From Acidobacteriota bacterium (GTDB taxonomy: Bacteria; Acidobacteriota; Vicinamibacteria; Vicinamibacterales; CAVVIG01): DNA of 58,327 nt. Within the stretch, counting starts at the first letter, position 1. Each line of letters opens with the position of its first letter. Below the pieces are notes generated by a model, which saw only the letters and a program-made list of their open reading frames with translations, was not told where the DNA came from and did not search any database. Location of the stretch: contig QHWJ01000361.1 of assembly GCA_003222535.1 (NCBI GenBank), positions 1 through 58,327 of the forward strand, given 5' to 3'. Positions 1 through 8,773 of the stretch are shown one piece after another. The translations under genes and the position numbers were made by a program.

Positions 1-143
1 GTCGCGCGATCGGCGGCCTGCTTGATGAGCTCGTGAATGCGCGCCTCCGAAATCTGCTGCGCGCCGGCGGGCGCCGCGACTATCGTCGTGGCCCCCAGCG
101 CCAGCGCGGTGGCCAGCATCCAGATCGATCCGTTGCGTGTCAT
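1..143 (-). CDS. N-terminus of a secreted protein, probably TolC-family outer-membrane efflux protein (partial)
   Basis: Only the first 47 codons lie in the window; the rest runs off the left edge. The ATG at 143 opens a signal peptide: a short basic start (MTRNGS), a hydrophobic stretch rich in Ala, Leu and Ile, and a likely AxA cleavage site before QQISEARIHEL. I recall the following helix (EARIHELIKQAADRA) from TolC-type channel proteins of acidobacteria, but the diagnostic duplicated domains are outside the window, so this is a guess. The start lies 15 bases past the stop of the Spy-like gene, on the same strand, so the two are probably co-transcribed. A periplasmic stress protein beside an efflux channel would make sense. 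Confidence 0.45.
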   Translation of the reverse strand, partial: MTRNGSIWMLATALALGATTIVAAPAGAQQISEARIHELIKQAADRA

Positions 144-157
144 GACCTGTCTCTCCA

Positions 158-598
158 TTACCTGGCGTCTCCCCGTGACGGCCGCTTGTGATCCCGTTCC
201 CATTGTTCGTGGAGCTTGTTCAGCTTCACGCGCTGCTCGGGCGACAGAACCTGACGCTCTTTCAGGAGCATCAGCGTCCGCATCTTGTTCATGTGAGCCC
301 GAATGGCCTCGACCCTGTCGACCTGCCTGGTGACCAGCGCCTCATCGGCACCCGCCGCGATCTGCTGAGACAGCAGATCTTCCTGCTTGTCCAACTCCTC
401 TTTCTTCGGGCGGAGCTGCGAAATGGCTGCCTGAAAGATGGCGTCGATTCTGGCGGATTGTTCGGTGGACAGGCCAAGCTCCCGCTGGAACTGGGCGTCT
501 CTCCACCATGCAAAACCAAACGATTGTCCATGAATCGAGGCGGCCAGCGCCAGCCCGAAAACCAGCGGCAACAGCCGGCGAGCCCATGTGAGCCTCAT
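158..598 (-). CDS. Spy/CpxP-like periplasmic stress protein
   Basis: A 146-residue secreted protein. A signal peptide (RRLLPLVFGLALAASIHGQS) is followed by an almost entirely helical, charged body with ELGLSTEQSARIDAIF and LSPEQRVKLNKLHEQW. These are the paired LTxEQ-like motifs of the Spy/CpxP/ZraP group of periplasmic chaperones and metal-stress proteins. The ATG at 598 is preferred to a TTG two codons upstream because AGAGG ends seven bases before it. The next gene downstream is the TolC-like start, suggesting an envelope-stress or efflux operon. The family match rests on motif pattern only. Confidence 0.65.
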   Translation of the reverse strand: MRLTWARRLLPLVFGLALAASIHGQSFGFAWWRDAQFQRELGLSTEQSARIDAIFQAAISQLRPKKEELDKQEDLLSQQIAAGADEALVTRQVDRVEAIRAHMNKMRTLMLLKERQVLSPEQRVKLNKLHEQWERDHKRPSRGDAR

Positions 599-673
599 GC
601 GCAAACCTCTGGAAAGTCGTTACTTGAGGCAATACGACGGGCTGCTCGGATGCGTTTAATGGGAGACAACTTT

Positions 674-1921
674 TTACGAAGAGGCCAGGCTGGAAAACGA
701 GCTCCACTCCAGGAGCCCGTCTGAGTAATGCCTCACGGGCTCCTGGTAGCCGCGCTTCGCGCGGAACGACTTGCGAAATTCCGGCCGTTTTCCGTCGGCG
801 GAGTCGACCTGCCCAGGCCTCGGAGCGTGTTCACATTTCTCGGGCAGCGGCAGCCAGGCGGTCGCCGTGGCCTCCACCTTCGATCCCACGGGACGATGGC
901 GAATCTCGTGGATCGATTGCAGACATTCCGGATCCGCAATGTGAAACGTCGGACCTGAAGCCGCGCAGATCCTTGCAAGGTTCGCGGTGTTGCTGCTGTT
1001 GTACCCGCCGATGACGATCATCAGATCGATCGGCTTGTCCCGGAGCAGCGCGACGACGGCATCCTGGCGATCCTGAGTGGCGCTGCAGATCGTGTCGAAC
1101 GCCTGGTAGCGCTCCGGGAGAGCGGCGTCGCCGTACCGGCCGCGCATCGCGTTCCGAATCATCTCGCCGATCTCCAGCGATTCGGTCATCAGCATCGTCG
1201 TCTGGTTTGCGAGGCCGATCCGCTGCAGGTCCTGGTCCGGGTCGAAGCCGGGGGACGCGGCCTTGTCGAACAGCGCCAGGAACGTGCCGCGATCGCCGCC
1301 GTGGCGGATGTAATCGCAGACGAGCCCGGCCTCGGCCCGGTCGAAGGCGACCAGGTATTTGCCGCCATACTGGACGGCTTGCGACGCCGTCGCCTGTGTT
1401 TCCTCGTGCCACACCTTGCCGTGGATGATCGACGTATAGCCGCCCTCGGCGTAGCGGCGCACGTTCTTCCAGACGTTGAGAACGGAGCCGCAGGTCGTGT
1501 CGATGAGCGTGCAGCCGCGGCGATCGAGCTGCTCCAGCATCGCCACGGTAACGCCGAATGCGGGCAGGATCACGATGTCGGACGGGCCGAGCCGATCGAT
1601 CTCCTCCTCCGCGTCGGTCAGGAAACGGATCCCCATCGCACGAAGCTTCTGGTTGACATGCGGATTGTGGATGATTTCGCCCGTCAGGAATACGTCGCGG
1701 TCGGGGTAGCGCCTGCGCGTCTGGTAGGCGTAATCGACGGCGCGATCGACGCCATAGCAGAAGCCGAATTCGCGGGCGAGATGGATCGTCAGCCGGCCCA
1801 CGCGGTACGTGAAGTCTTCGGCCTTGATCCGCTCCACGATCGCGCTGTGATAGTTCTCGGCCAGCATACCGGCGACGGCATGCTTCAGGTCGAGGCCTTT
1901 GCGGAAGATCAGGGAGGGCAT
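674..1921 (-). CDS. ispH: 4-hydroxy-3-methylbut-2-enyl diphosphate reductase, C-terminus replaced
   Basis: Last enzyme of the MEP isoprenoid pathway: reduces HMBPP to IPP and DMAPP using a [4Fe-4S] cluster. The long cyanobacterial-type form is evident from LAREFGFCYGV near residue 50. The three cluster cysteines are C55, C144 and C279, and the substrate residues around H85, H167 and YNSSNT (307-312) are present. The protein reads normally to WLP at residue 358. The expected end with the conserved SGASTP motif is then absent. Instead about 57 unrelated residues follow, starting in a 22-bp element that also ends murB and continuing through a strong hairpin (709-746). Activity is doubtful as sequenced. 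Confidence 0.9.
   Translation of the reverse strand: MPSLIFRKGLDLKHAVAGMLAENYHSAIVERIKAEDFTYRVGRLTIHLAREFGFCYGVDRAVDYAYQTRRRYPDRDVFLTGEIIHNPHVNQKLRAMGIRFLTDAEEEIDRLGPSDIVILPAFGVTVAMLEQLDRRGCTLIDTTCGSVLNVWKNVRRYAEGGYTSIIHGKVWHEETQATASQAVQYGGKYLVAFDRAEAGLVCDYIRHGGDRGTFLALFDKAASPGFDPDQDLQRIGLANQTTMLMTESLEIGEMIRNAMRGRYGDAALPERYQAFDTICSATQDRQDAVVALLRDKPIDLMIVIGGYNSSNTANLARICAASGPTFHIADPECLQSIHEIRHRPVGSKVEATATAWLPLPEKCEHAPRPGQVDSADGKRPEFRKSFRAKRGYQEPVRHYSDGLLEWSSFSSLASS
709..746. repeat. Perfect 12-bp hairpin inside the ispH tail
   Basis: CCAGGAGCCCGT (709-720) is mirrored by ACGGGCTCCTGG (735-746). The 14-base loop itself contains a GAG/CTC pairing. The hairpin lies in the non-homologous tail of the ispH reading frame, just before its stop. 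It could act as a transcription terminator for ispH, although no clean T-run follows. It could also be a dispersed palindrome. Confidence 0.6.
822..843 (-). repeat. 22-bp dispersed element, copy 1 (second copy at 58005-58026)
   Basis: Read on the minus strand, this 22-base stretch begins CCGAGAAATGTG and is identical to 58005-58026 at the end of murB. In ispH it marks the exact point where homology stops. In murB it carries the stop codon. Two exact 22-mers 57 kb apart, both at the 3' ends of genes, indicate a dispersed element. Confidence 0.75.
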
Positions 1922-1934
1922 CAGGAACAGGGGG

Positions 1935-2118
1935 GTTCAGGGTTCAGGGTTCAAGCTTCGTTCTCGTTCTGGGTTCTGGGGTTCGGTGTTCGACGTTCGG
2001 GGTTCGGCGTTCCGGGTTCCGACATCCCGCGGCCGAGGCGAACCCGGAACCGTGAACGTTGAACCATGCACCCAGAACCCAGAACCTGAACGAACCCTGA
2101 ACCTTGAACCTTGAACAT
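1935..2118. repeat. Long mirrored GTTC/GAAC word repeat
   Basis: This fills the gap between the anti-sigma gene and ispH. The left arm (about 1935-2022) is built of GGTTCAG, GTTCTGG and GTTCGG words. The right arm (about 2039-2118) is built of their reverse complements (GAACCC, GAACCTT, CCAGAACC). About 17 bases separate the arms. The whole could fold into an imperfect hairpin about 80 bp long. No gene is seen in it. Confidence 0.85.
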
Positions 2119-2136
2119 CGAAAGGAAGGAGACGCG

Positions 2137-2763
2137 TCAGCGCTGATCGCGAATCTCCCTGATGTGCGGCGTGAGCGCGTCGAACGCCTGCAGCTCGAGG
2201 GTATGGGGCCGTTCGAGCGCGATCTCCAGATCCGACAGGAACGCATCGTCAGCCGCGACGTCGGCCGGGTCTGTGCCTCGCGGGGCGATAGACGTCATGC
2301 GCGCGACTCGCGCCGTACTCGTGTCGGGGACGATGAGCCGTTGCCCGCGACGGGCGCCCCATTGATAGGACGCGCCCATCGCCGCGCCGAGAAACAAGGC
2401 CGCGGCCGTCGCGGCGGCGCTCCATCGCGGAGCCGTGCGGGCGGTCGAGGCGTTGATCGTGCGACGCACGAGCCGTCCCGGGAAGCTGATGACGCGCGCC
2501 GGCCGCGCGGCGTGCTCGATGCGGCGCGCGATCTGCTGACGCTGGACGCGGAGGCGATCCACCGTGAAGATCGAGTCCGCTTCGGCGTCTCCTGCGTGGC
2601 GCAGCGTGTCCATGAAGGCCGTGAGCTCCGCGTAACGGGCGCCGCACGACTCGCAGTCGGCGAGGTGCTCCACGATCGGCGGGTCGACCGGCTCGCCCTT
2701 CCGCTCGGCCATGTAGGAGTCGAAGAGGCGCTCGTCCTGGAGGTGGTGCGCGCGGTGAATCAC
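2137..2763 (-). CDS. Zinc-finger anti-sigma factor
   Basis: A membrane-anchored regulator that probably sequesters the ECF sigma factor encoded just upstream. The 208-residue protein has an N-terminal HLADCESC, matching the H-x3-C-x2-C pattern of ZAS-type anti-sigma domains. A central hydrophobic helix (SAAATAAALFLGAAMGA) is flanked by Arg, and a C-terminal part of unknown role follows. The GTG start at 2763 overlaps the sigma-factor stop as GTGA, so the pair is translationally coupled. A longer upstream reading in this frame is only a shadow of the sigma gene. Confidence 0.85.
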   Translation of the reverse strand: MIHRAHHLQDERLFDSYMAERKGEPVDPPIVEHLADCESCGARYAELTAFMDTLRHAGDAEADSIFTVDRLRVQRQQIARRIEHAARPARVISFPGRLVRRTINASTARTAPRWSAAATAAALFLGAAMGASYQWGARRGQRLIVPDTSTARVARMTSIAPRGTDPADVAADDAFLSDLEIALERPHTLELQAFDALTPHIREIRDQR

Positions 2764-3470
2764 GGCTTGCCTCCGAGCAGGCCGCGCAGCTTGCGCGCGG
2801 CCCGAAACAGGTGAACACGCACGGTGGACTCGTTCAGGCCCGTCATGATGCTGACTTCGCGCGGCGTGCAATCGCCGTAGTGGCACAACATGAACACCGT
2901 CCGCTGGCGGCCGTCCAGCCGGTCGATGGCCGCCGCGATGCGCGCGCGCCGCTCACGCGCCAGGAGCCGGTGCTCGGGATCGGTCGCCGGCCCCGTCGCC
3001 GAGGCGCGGGCTTCGTCCGCGCTCGTGGCCTCGCCGTCCACGAACCAGCGATCGCGCCGGCTCCGCGCTTTGCGGCGGTCGAGACAGCCGTTGATGAGAA
3101 TCCGCGTGAACCAGACCTCGAAGGGCCAGGCTTCGCGATATGACGTGATGTGAGAAAACACCTTGACGAATGCGTCCTGGACGGCCTCGTCGGCTTCGGA
3201 CGCCTCACGAAGGTACTGATACGCAATGCGTGCCGCGCGCCGCTGGTGAAGCGCGACGAGCTCGCCGAACCGCTCCCGCGCCTCGTCCATCTTGCCGCGC
3301 TCGACCAGACCTCGGATGTCGACCGCCAGCTGCGAGTCCTCGGACGGCGGCGCCCCCACCGCCCGCCGCGCGGCCGCAGCGGCGGAGGGCGGGACGCCCA
3401 GATCCAAGGGGCCGGCGTGAGCCGGGCTGGCCACGATTCCGTCGGGCGCGGTTCGCACATCACTACTCAT
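2760..3470 (-). CDS. ECF-type RNA polymerase sigma factor
   Basis: A 236-residue group 4 sigma factor. After a low-complexity N-terminus of about 60 residues, region 2 reads AYQYLREASEADEAVQDAFVKVF, with the typical (D/E)ADEAVQD core and FEVWFTRILIN. Region 4 reads LDGRQRTVFMLCHYG, then PREVSIMTGLNESTVRVHLFRA, the helix-turn-helix that reads the -35 box. It is followed by the coupled anti-sigma gene. It is divergent from pckA, with 137 bases between. The start is the ATG at 3470; no clear ribosome site precedes it. Confidence 0.93.
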   Translation of the reverse strand: MSSDVRTAPDGIVASPAHAGPLDLGVPPSAAAAARRAVGAPPSEDSQLAVDIRGLVERGKMDEARERFGELVALHQRRAARIAYQYLREASEADEAVQDAFVKVFSHITSYREAWPFEVWFTRILINGCLDRRKARSRRDRWFVDGEATSADEARASATGPATDPEHRLLARERRARIAAAIDRLDGRQRTVFMLCHYGDCTPREVSIMTGLNESTVRVHLFRAARKLRGLLGGKP

Positions 3471-3528
3471 GGAAGCATTACGATGCGCCTGGGTTGGTGT
3501 TTACAGTCTACTGCAAGTGCCGGAATTA

Positions 3529-3557
3529 TTGACTGGATCGATCTCCGAGAGTACGAT
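3529..3557 (+). promoter_or_regulatory. Promoter of pckA
   Basis: TTGACT (3529-3534) and TACGAT (3552-3557) are spaced by 17 bases, a good housekeeping-sigma promoter. Transcription would start near 3564, giving a leader of about 44 bases. AGGGAG (3596-3601) sits six bases before the ATG. Confidence 0.75.
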
Positions 3558-3607
3558 CCACCGGTTCGGCCTATGTTGCTGGGCCCTCATATCTTAGGGA
3601 GTGTTTG

Positions 3608-5197
3608 ATGAGTATCGAGGTTGACCGGGCTCGAGGGCTCGAGCGCGAGGGCATTCTTTCCGATCGCGTGCAGTGGAACCTGCCCACCGCCGCGTTGTTC
3701 GAGGAAGCGGTGCGCCGCCAGGAAGGGCTGATCGCCGCCAACGGTCCGCTGGCGTGCCTGACCGGCCAGCATACCGGCCGCTCGCCCAACGACAAGTTCC
3801 TCGTACGCGAGCCGTCGAGCGAGGCGGTGATTGCCTGGGGCACGGTCAATCGAGCGATGGAGCCGGCCCAGTTCGATTTGCTGCACCGTGATGTGGTGAC
3901 TTCGCTGCAGGGCAAAGAGCTGTTCGTCCTGGACTGCTTCGCGGGAGCTGACCCGAAGTATCGGCTCGGTGTGCGGATTATCAACGAGCTCGCGTGGCAC
4001 AACCTGTTCTGCCGCCACCTGTTCATCGACGAGCCGGCGGCGGCAGAGGCCGCGGCGCCGCAGTTCACCATCATCGATGCACCGAGCTTCAAGGCCGACC
4101 CGAAGCGCCACGGCACCAACTCGGAAGTTGTGATCGCCGTCAACTTCGGGAAGAAGCTGGTGCTGATCGGCGGGACGAGCTACGCGGGCGAGATGAAGAA
4201 GTCGGTTTTCACGGTGTTGAATTACATCCTGCCGCTCGAAAACGTCCTGTCGATGCACTGCTCGGCGAACGCCGGGAAGGACGGCGACGTCGCCCTCTTT
4301 TTCGGGCTGTCGGGCACCGGCAAGACGACGCTGTCGAGCGATTCCGACCGCAGGCTGATCGGCGACGACGAGCACGGTTGGAGCGATCACGGGATCTTCA
4401 ACTTCGAGGGCGGCTGCTACGCGAAGACGATCCGTTTATCGGCCGAGGCGGAGCCGCAGATTTACGCCACGACCCGACGGTTCGGGACCGTGCTCGAGAA
4501 CGTCGTCGTGGATGAGAAGACCCGCGAGCTCGATCTGGCCGACGAGCGTTACACCGAGAACACGCGCGCCGCCTACCCGATTTCGTTCATCGATAACGCG
4601 GTGCCGTCAGGCCAGGGCGGCCATCCGAAGAACGTGGTGATGCTCACGGCCGATGCGTTTGGCGTGCTGCCGCCGATTTCGCGGCTCACGCCGGAAGCCG
4701 CGATGTATCACTTCCTGTCGGGGTACACGGCAAAGGTGGCGGGGACCGAAAAGGGCGTCACCGAGCCCAAGGCGACCTTCAGCACCTGTTTCGGGGCGCC
4801 GTTTCTGCCGCTGGCGCCGAGCCGCTACGCGCGGATGCTCGGCGAGCGAATCGCGGGGCACAGTGCGCGCGTGTGGCTGGTCAACACCGGGTGGACCGGG
4901 GGCCCGTATGGCGTCGGCAACCGCATGAAGATTGCGCACACGCGCGCGATGATTCGTGCGGCACTCTCCGGCGCGCTCGATCGGGTCGCGTATGAAAAGG
5001 ACCCGGTGTTCAACCTGGACATCCCGACGATCTGTCCGGACGTCTCGTCCGGCGTCCTCAAGCCGCGCAACACCTGGACCGACGGCGCGCGGTACGACGA
5101 GCAGGCCGCCCGGCTCGCACGCATGTTCGTGGAGAATTTCAAGACGTTCGAGCCGGGAGTGACCGCCGACGTCCGCGCCGCAGGACCCAACGCGTGA
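3608..5197 (+). CDS. pckA: Phosphoenolpyruvate carboxykinase (ATP)
   Basis: Converts oxaloacetate to phosphoenolpyruvate, consuming ATP, at the entry to gluconeogenesis. At 529 residues it has the usual family length. The kinase-type P-loop GLSGTGKTT is at residues 233-241. LIGDDEHGW follows shortly after, and TGRSPNDKF near residue 57 is the substrate-binding stretch. The C-terminal [12 protein letters not shown] is also canonical. The ATG at 3608 is chosen over an adjacent TTG because of the AGGGAG ribosome site. It has its own promoter and is followed by a mirrored word repeat before gatB, so it may be monocistronic. Confidence 0.97.
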   Translation: MSIEVDRARGLEREGILSDRVQWNLPTAALFEEAVRRQEGLIAANGPLACLTGQHTGRSPNDKFLVREPSSEAVIAWGTVNRAMEPAQFDLLHRDVVTSLQGKELFVLDCFAGADPKYRLGVRIINELAWHNLFCRHLFIDEPAAAEAAAPQFTIIDAPSFKADPKRHGTNSEVVIAVNFGKKLVLIGGTSYAGEMKKSVFTVLNYILPLENVLSMHCSANAGKDGDVALFFGLSGTGKTTLSSDSDRRLIGDDEHGWSDHGIFNFEGGCYAKTIRLSAEAEPQIYATTRRFGTVLENVVVDEKTRELDLADERYTENTRAAYPISFIDNAVPSGQGGHPKNVVMLTADAFGVLPPISRLTPEAAMYHFLSGYTAKVAGTEKGVTEPKATFSTCFGAPFLPLAPSRYARMLGERIAGHSARVWLVNTGWTGGPYGVGNRMKIAHTRAMIRAALSGALDRVAYEKDPVFNLDIPTICPDVSSGVLKPRNTWTDGARYDEQAARLARMFVENFKTFEPGVTADVRAAGPNA

Positions 5198-5199
5198 AA

Positions 5200-5290
5200 T
5201 TGGTGAGTTGGCGAGTTCGTGAGTTGGCGAGTTGAAGTCGCCAAGTCACCAAGTCACCAAGTCACCAAGTCACCAAGTCGTCAAGTCCCC
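5200..5290. repeat. Mirrored word repeat (GGCGAGTT / AAGTCACC)
   Basis: The left arm (5200-5235) is made of GAGTTGGCGA-like words. The right arm (5236-5290) has four AAGTCACC units and variants such as AAGTCGCC. The same words recur at 37649-37764. The right arm runs up to the gatB start, which has no recognisable ribosome site. Confidence 0.85.
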
Positions 5291-5294
5291 AACC

Positions 5295-6734
5295 ATGTCT
5301 TTTGAACCGGTTATCGGGCTCGAGGTCCACGCACAGCTTCTCACCGCGTCGAAAATCTTCTGCGGATGCAGTGCCGCCTTCGGCGGGGAGCCGAACACAC
5401 ACGTCTGTCCCGTCTGCCTCGGGTTGCCCGGCGCGCTGCCGGTGCTGAATCGTGCCGCGGTCGACTACGCGATTCGCGCGGCGCTGGCTCTCGGCTGCGC
5501 GGTTCACCGGACATCCATCTTCGCGCGCAAGAACTACTTCTATCCGGACCTGCCGAAGGGCTATCAGATCTCGCAGTACGAGTTGCCGATCGCGACGGCC
5601 GGCGTGGTCGAGCTCCAGAGCCGCGGCGAGCCGCGCCGCGTGGGCATCCGTCGTGTCCACCTCGAGGAAGACGCCGGCAAGTCGCTGCATGAGGGGTTCG
5701 TCGACTCGGACCGGAAGACCTACGTCGACTACAACCGCAGCGGCGTGCCGCTCATCGAGATCGTGACGGAGCCGGATCTTCGGTCGGCGGCCGATGCCGC
5801 CGAGTTCTTCAGCCGGCTGCGCGCCCTCCTCGTCTGGCTCGGCGTCAACGACGGCAACATGGAAGAGGGCAGCCTGCGGTGCGACGCCAACGTCTCGGTG
5901 CGCCCGCAGGGTACGACCCCGCTCGGCACGAAGGCCGAAGTGAAAAACCTCAACTCGTTCCGGTTCCTGCAGAAAGCGCTCGAGCACGAAATCGACCGGC
6001 AGATCGAGGTCCTGGGCGGCGGCGGACGCGTCGTGCAGGAGACGCGACTCTGGGATTCGGCGGCCGGCCGCACCGTGTCGATGCGCAGCAAAGAGGAAGC
6101 GCACGACTATCGGTACTTTCCCGAACCCGACCTGCCGCCGGCGATCGTCGATCCCGAGCGCGAGCAGCGCATCCGGGCGGCAATGCCTGAGCTGCCTGAG
6201 GCGCGCCGCCGCCGGTTCGTCGAGCGCTACGCCCTGCCCGAATACGACGCCGGGCAACTCACACAGACGCGTGGCCTCGCCGAGTACTTCGAGGCGGTCG
6301 TGGCGGGAGGCGCCCCGGCGAAGGCCGCCAGCAACTGGATCATGGGTGAGCTCGCGAGGGCGCTGAAAGAACGGAATACCGACATCACCTCGTCCCCGCT
6401 GGGCCCCGGGCGGCTGGCGGGTCTCATCGCCCTTATCGAGAAGGGCGCGATCAGCGGGTCGATGGCGAAAGACGTCTTCGAGAAGATGTTCGCCACGGAC
6501 CGGGCGGCGGACGCCATCGTCGCCGCCGAAGGGCTCGCACAGATCGACGATGAATCACAGATCACCGGTTTGATAGCGGAGGTGATCGACCGAAACACGG
6601 ACGCCGTCGCCCAGTACCGCGGCGGCAAGACCTCGGCCTTTGGCTTCCTGGTCGGTCAGGTGATGAGGGCAGCGGCGGGGAAGGCCAACCCCAGACGCGT
6701 CAACGATCTGTTGAAGCGCGCGCTCGACACATGA
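5295..6734 (+). CDS. gatB: Asp-tRNA(Asn)/Glu-tRNA(Gln) amidotransferase subunit B
   Basis: The tRNA-binding and kinase subunit of GatCAB, which converts mischarged Glu-tRNA(Gln) and Asp-tRNA(Asn) to the amides. The 479-residue protein opens with [13 protein letters not shown], the GatB signature. Zinc ligands are CGC near residue 24 and CPVC about 15 residues later. [17 protein letters not shown] and [18 protein letters not shown] follow. The C-terminal tail domain runs to LLKRALDT. The ATG at 5295 is the only start consistent with the family; upstream codons are word-repeat translation. gatA and gatC are not in the window. Confidence 0.97.
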   Translation: MSFEPVIGLEVHAQLLTASKIFCGCSAAFGGEPNTHVCPVCLGLPGALPVLNRAAVDYAIRAALALGCAVHRTSIFARKNYFYPDLPKGYQISQYELPIATAGVVELQSRGEPRRVGIRRVHLEEDAGKSLHEGFVDSDRKTYVDYNRSGVPLIEIVTEPDLRSAADAAEFFSRLRALLVWLGVNDGNMEEGSLRCDANVSVRPQGTTPLGTKAEVKNLNSFRFLQKALEHEIDRQIEVLGGGGRVVQETRLWDSAAGRTVSMRSKEEAHDYRYFPEPDLPPAIVDPEREQRIRAAMPELPEARRRRFVERYALPEYDAGQLTQTRGLAEYFEAVVAGGAPAKAASNWIMGELARALKERNTDITSSPLGPGRLAGLIALIEKGAISGSMAKDVFEKMFATDRAADAIVAAEGLAQIDDESQITGLIAEVIDRNTDAVAQYRGGKTSAFGFLVGQVMRAAAGKANPRRVNDLLKRALDT

Positions 6735-6941
6735 GCGACCGTGTGGCCGCGAAATACTCATCCAGGTGTCCTCGCGCGTCGGCGGCAGCCGCGCGCGGCC
6801 CGACTTGACCGTCAATCCCCACGGGAGCGAGCGCGTCAGTGTCGATACGAGCGGCCGTTGGTGGATGAGTCGGCGGCCTCATACCGCACTGGCGATGGTG
6901 CCCGGAGGCGTGATATATACTCCGAGTCCTTTCACCGACAA
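6735..6941. other. Gap between gatB and ftsE
   Basis: I see no gene here. TGATATATA (6911-6919) looks like an extended -10 element (TGA plus TATATA) about 25 bases before the ftsE start, with no convincing -35. This is a weak promoter call. Confidence 0.35.
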
Positions 6942-7601
6942 TTGATCGAGACCTCCCACCTTTCGAAGTTCTACAACCGCGGCGTCTACGCGCTGCGCGA
7001 CCTCACGCTCACGATCGACAAAGCCGAGTTCGTTTTTCTCACGGGTCCAAGCGGCGCCGGCAAGTCGACGTTCCTGCGCCTGCTGCTGCGCGAAGATCTG
7101 CCGAGCGAAGGCGATCTCAAGGTGCTCGGCCGCGATCTGAAGGCGCTTCGCCCTTCCCAGGTGCAGACCTACCGCCGCAACGTCGGCTTCGTGTTTCAGG
7201 ACTTCCGGTTGATTCCGCGCTTTACGGTGTTCCAGAACATCGCGTTCGTCATGCGTGTGCTCGGCCTCCCGCTGTCGACCCAGCAACGCAAGACCTTTCA
7301 GGTGCTGAAATGGGTCGGCCTGCAGCACCGGATGAACGCCTATCCCGAAGAGCTCTCGGGCGGCGAGCAGCAGCGGATTGCGATCGCCCGCGCGCTGGTG
7401 AACGACCCGCAGCTCGTGCTGGCCGACGAGCCGACGGGGAACCTGGATCCGGATCTGTCGCTCGAGATCATGAACCTGTTCCGTGAAATCAACGCGCGCG
7501 GTACGACCGTGGTCGTCGCCACGCATGACCGCGAGCTCATTCGGCGGGTCGGTCGTCGTGCGGTGACGCTCGATCATGGCCGGGCGGTCGAGCTCGCCTG
7601 A
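6942..7601 (+). CDS. ftsE: Cell division ATP-binding protein FtsE
   Basis: The ATPase of the FtsEX complex, which activates peptidoglycan hydrolases at the septum. The 219-residue ABC domain has Walker A GPSGAGKST at residues 35-43, Q-loop FVFQDFRL, signature LSGGEQQR beginning at residue 138, Walker B LVLADEPTGNLDP and switch HDRE. The start is a TTG at 6942, giving MIETSHLSKFYNRG, which matches the family N-terminus. The longer upstream reading has no similarity. Its TGA overlaps the ftsX ATG (TGATG). Confidence 0.93.
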   Translation: MIETSHLSKFYNRGVYALRDLTLTIDKAEFVFLTGPSGAGKSTFLRLLLREDLPSEGDLKVLGRDLKALRPSQVQTYRRNVGFVFQDFRLIPRFTVFQNIAFVMRVLGLPLSTQQRKTFQVLKWVGLQHRMNAYPEELSGGEQQRIAIARALVNDPQLVLADEPTGNLDPDLSLEIMNLFREINARGTTVVVATHDRELIRRVGRRAVTLDHGRAVELA

Positions 7602-8461
7602 TGCGTGCGCTGCGCTACTCGGTCGAAGAAGCCGTCGCCAGCCTCTGGCGCGGCCGTCAAGCCGGTCTGCTGTCGACGGCGACGATCGCGCTGGCGCTGT
7701 TCGTTCTCGGGGGGTTTCTCGTCGTGACCGCGAATCTGGAGCGGCTCGGCGCTGAATGGGGAAGCGCGGCGGAACTGTCGGTCTATCTCAAGGACGAGGT
7801 CAGCCCGGCCGAGCGTCGCGCCGTCGAGGCCGCGCTGTCGCCGGGCGACATCGTTGCATCGCATGAGTACGTCTCGAAGGCCGACGCGCTGGTGCGTTTC
7901 AAGCAGACCTTCGGCGAGCTCGCGGCAGCCGTCGACGGTCTTGGCGACAACCCCCTGCCTGCGTCGGTCGAGGTCCGCCTTCGACCGGGCCCCGGCGCGG
8001 GCGCCGGCGTGGACAGCCTTGGGAACCGGTTGCGCCAGATGCCAGGCGTCGCCGACGTGCGTTACGACCGGCAGTGGCTGAACCGGGTGCTGACGGCAAT
8101 CGGCATCATCCGCGGCGTCGGGTTGGTCCTGGGAACCGTGCTCGCCGTCGCGGCGGCGGTGACGGTCGCCAATGTGGTTCGCCTCGCGCTGTACGCGCGG
8201 CGGGACGAGCTGGAGATCATGCAGCTCGTCGGCGCGCCGCAGGCCTATATCCGCGGCCCGTTCGTGATGGAGGGTGTTCTCCAGGGGGGCATCGGTGCGC
8301 TCGTCGCCTTGAGTGCGCTCGGCGGGGCCTTCCTCGCCCTGCGCGACCGGTATCTCGCGCCGCTGGCGTCCGCGATGAACATATCCGAACCGCCAGCCAC
8401 TAGGTCTTACGGAATCTTGACACTCGTTTTGCGGCGGCGCTACACTGAGAGCACCATCTGA
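7601..8461 (+). CDS. ftsX: Cell division protein FtsX, C-terminal membrane segment missing
   Basis: Membrane partner of FtsE. Visible parts are a short cytoplasmic start, TM1 (about residues 23-46), the extracellular domain (about 50-165), TM2 (about residues 168-200) and TM3 (about residues 220-245). FtsX normally ends with a fourth helix. Here, after YLAPLASAMN, the frame continues with about 26 polar residues (ISEPPATRSYG to the end). These are encoded by what looks like intergenic DNA, including the next gene's promoter. The fourth helix therefore appears deleted. Confidence 0.88.
   Translation: MRALRYSVEEAVASLWRGRQAGLLSTATIALALFVLGGFLVVTANLERLGAEWGSAAELSVYLKDEVSPAERRAVEAALSPGDIVASHEYVSKADALVRFKQTFGELAAAVDGLGDNPLPASVEVRLRPGPGAGAGVDSLGNRLRQMPGVADVRYDRQWLNRVLTAIGIIRGVGLVLGTVLAVAAAVTVANVVRLALYARRDELEIMQLVGAPQAYIRGPFVMEGVLQGGIGALVALSALGGAFLALRDRYLAPLASAMNISEPPATRSYGILTLVLRRRYTESTI
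8417..8446 (+). promoter_or_regulatory. Promoter of the 94-aa gene
   Basis: TTGACA (8417-8422), an 18-base spacer, then TACACT (8441-8446). This is among the best promoter matches in the window. It lies inside the present 3' end of the ftsX reading frame. The start would be near 8453. Confidence 0.75.
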
Positions 8462-8488
8462 CAACTGAACTCAGCCTGAGGAACCTGC

Positions 8489-8773
8489 ATGCCACGCTTC
8501 GTTCCCGATTCGAGGCCAATCAGCGCGCAGCACGCGATTGCAGAGTTTTACAGGGAAGAATTCCTGAAGCATCACCGGTGCCTGCAACGGCAGCGGGCGT
8601 ACTATTCCGAGAGCGCGATCACCGATGTTGAGGCGGCGCTCACGAAAGTCATGGGACAGCTCGAACATCTATCCACGCGAGACAACGCCCCGCAACTGGT
8701 CAGCTCCCTCCTCAAGAAATTCGACGTCGTGACCGGGCTCTCGGCCTGGTCGGACCCCAAGCAGTCACACTGA
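8489..8773 (+). CDS. Small conserved-looking protein of unknown function
   Basis: A 94-residue soluble protein rich in His, Glu, Gln and Ser, without a signal peptide or membrane segment. I do not recognise the family. The helical N-terminal half (AIAEFYREEFLKHHRCLQRQ) and a second helix (ITDVEAALTKVMGQLEHL) suggest a small helical bundle. The gene is well supported: it has its own strong promoter (8417-8446), GAGGA six bases before the ATG, and a stop that overlaps the start of the glycerate kinase. Translational coupling suggests that both products are needed together. Confidence 0.7.
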   Translation: MPRFVPDSRPISAQHAIAEFYREEFLKHHRCLQRQRAYYSESAITDVEAALTKVMGQLEHLSTRDNAPQLVSSLLKKFDVVTGLSAWSDPKQSH

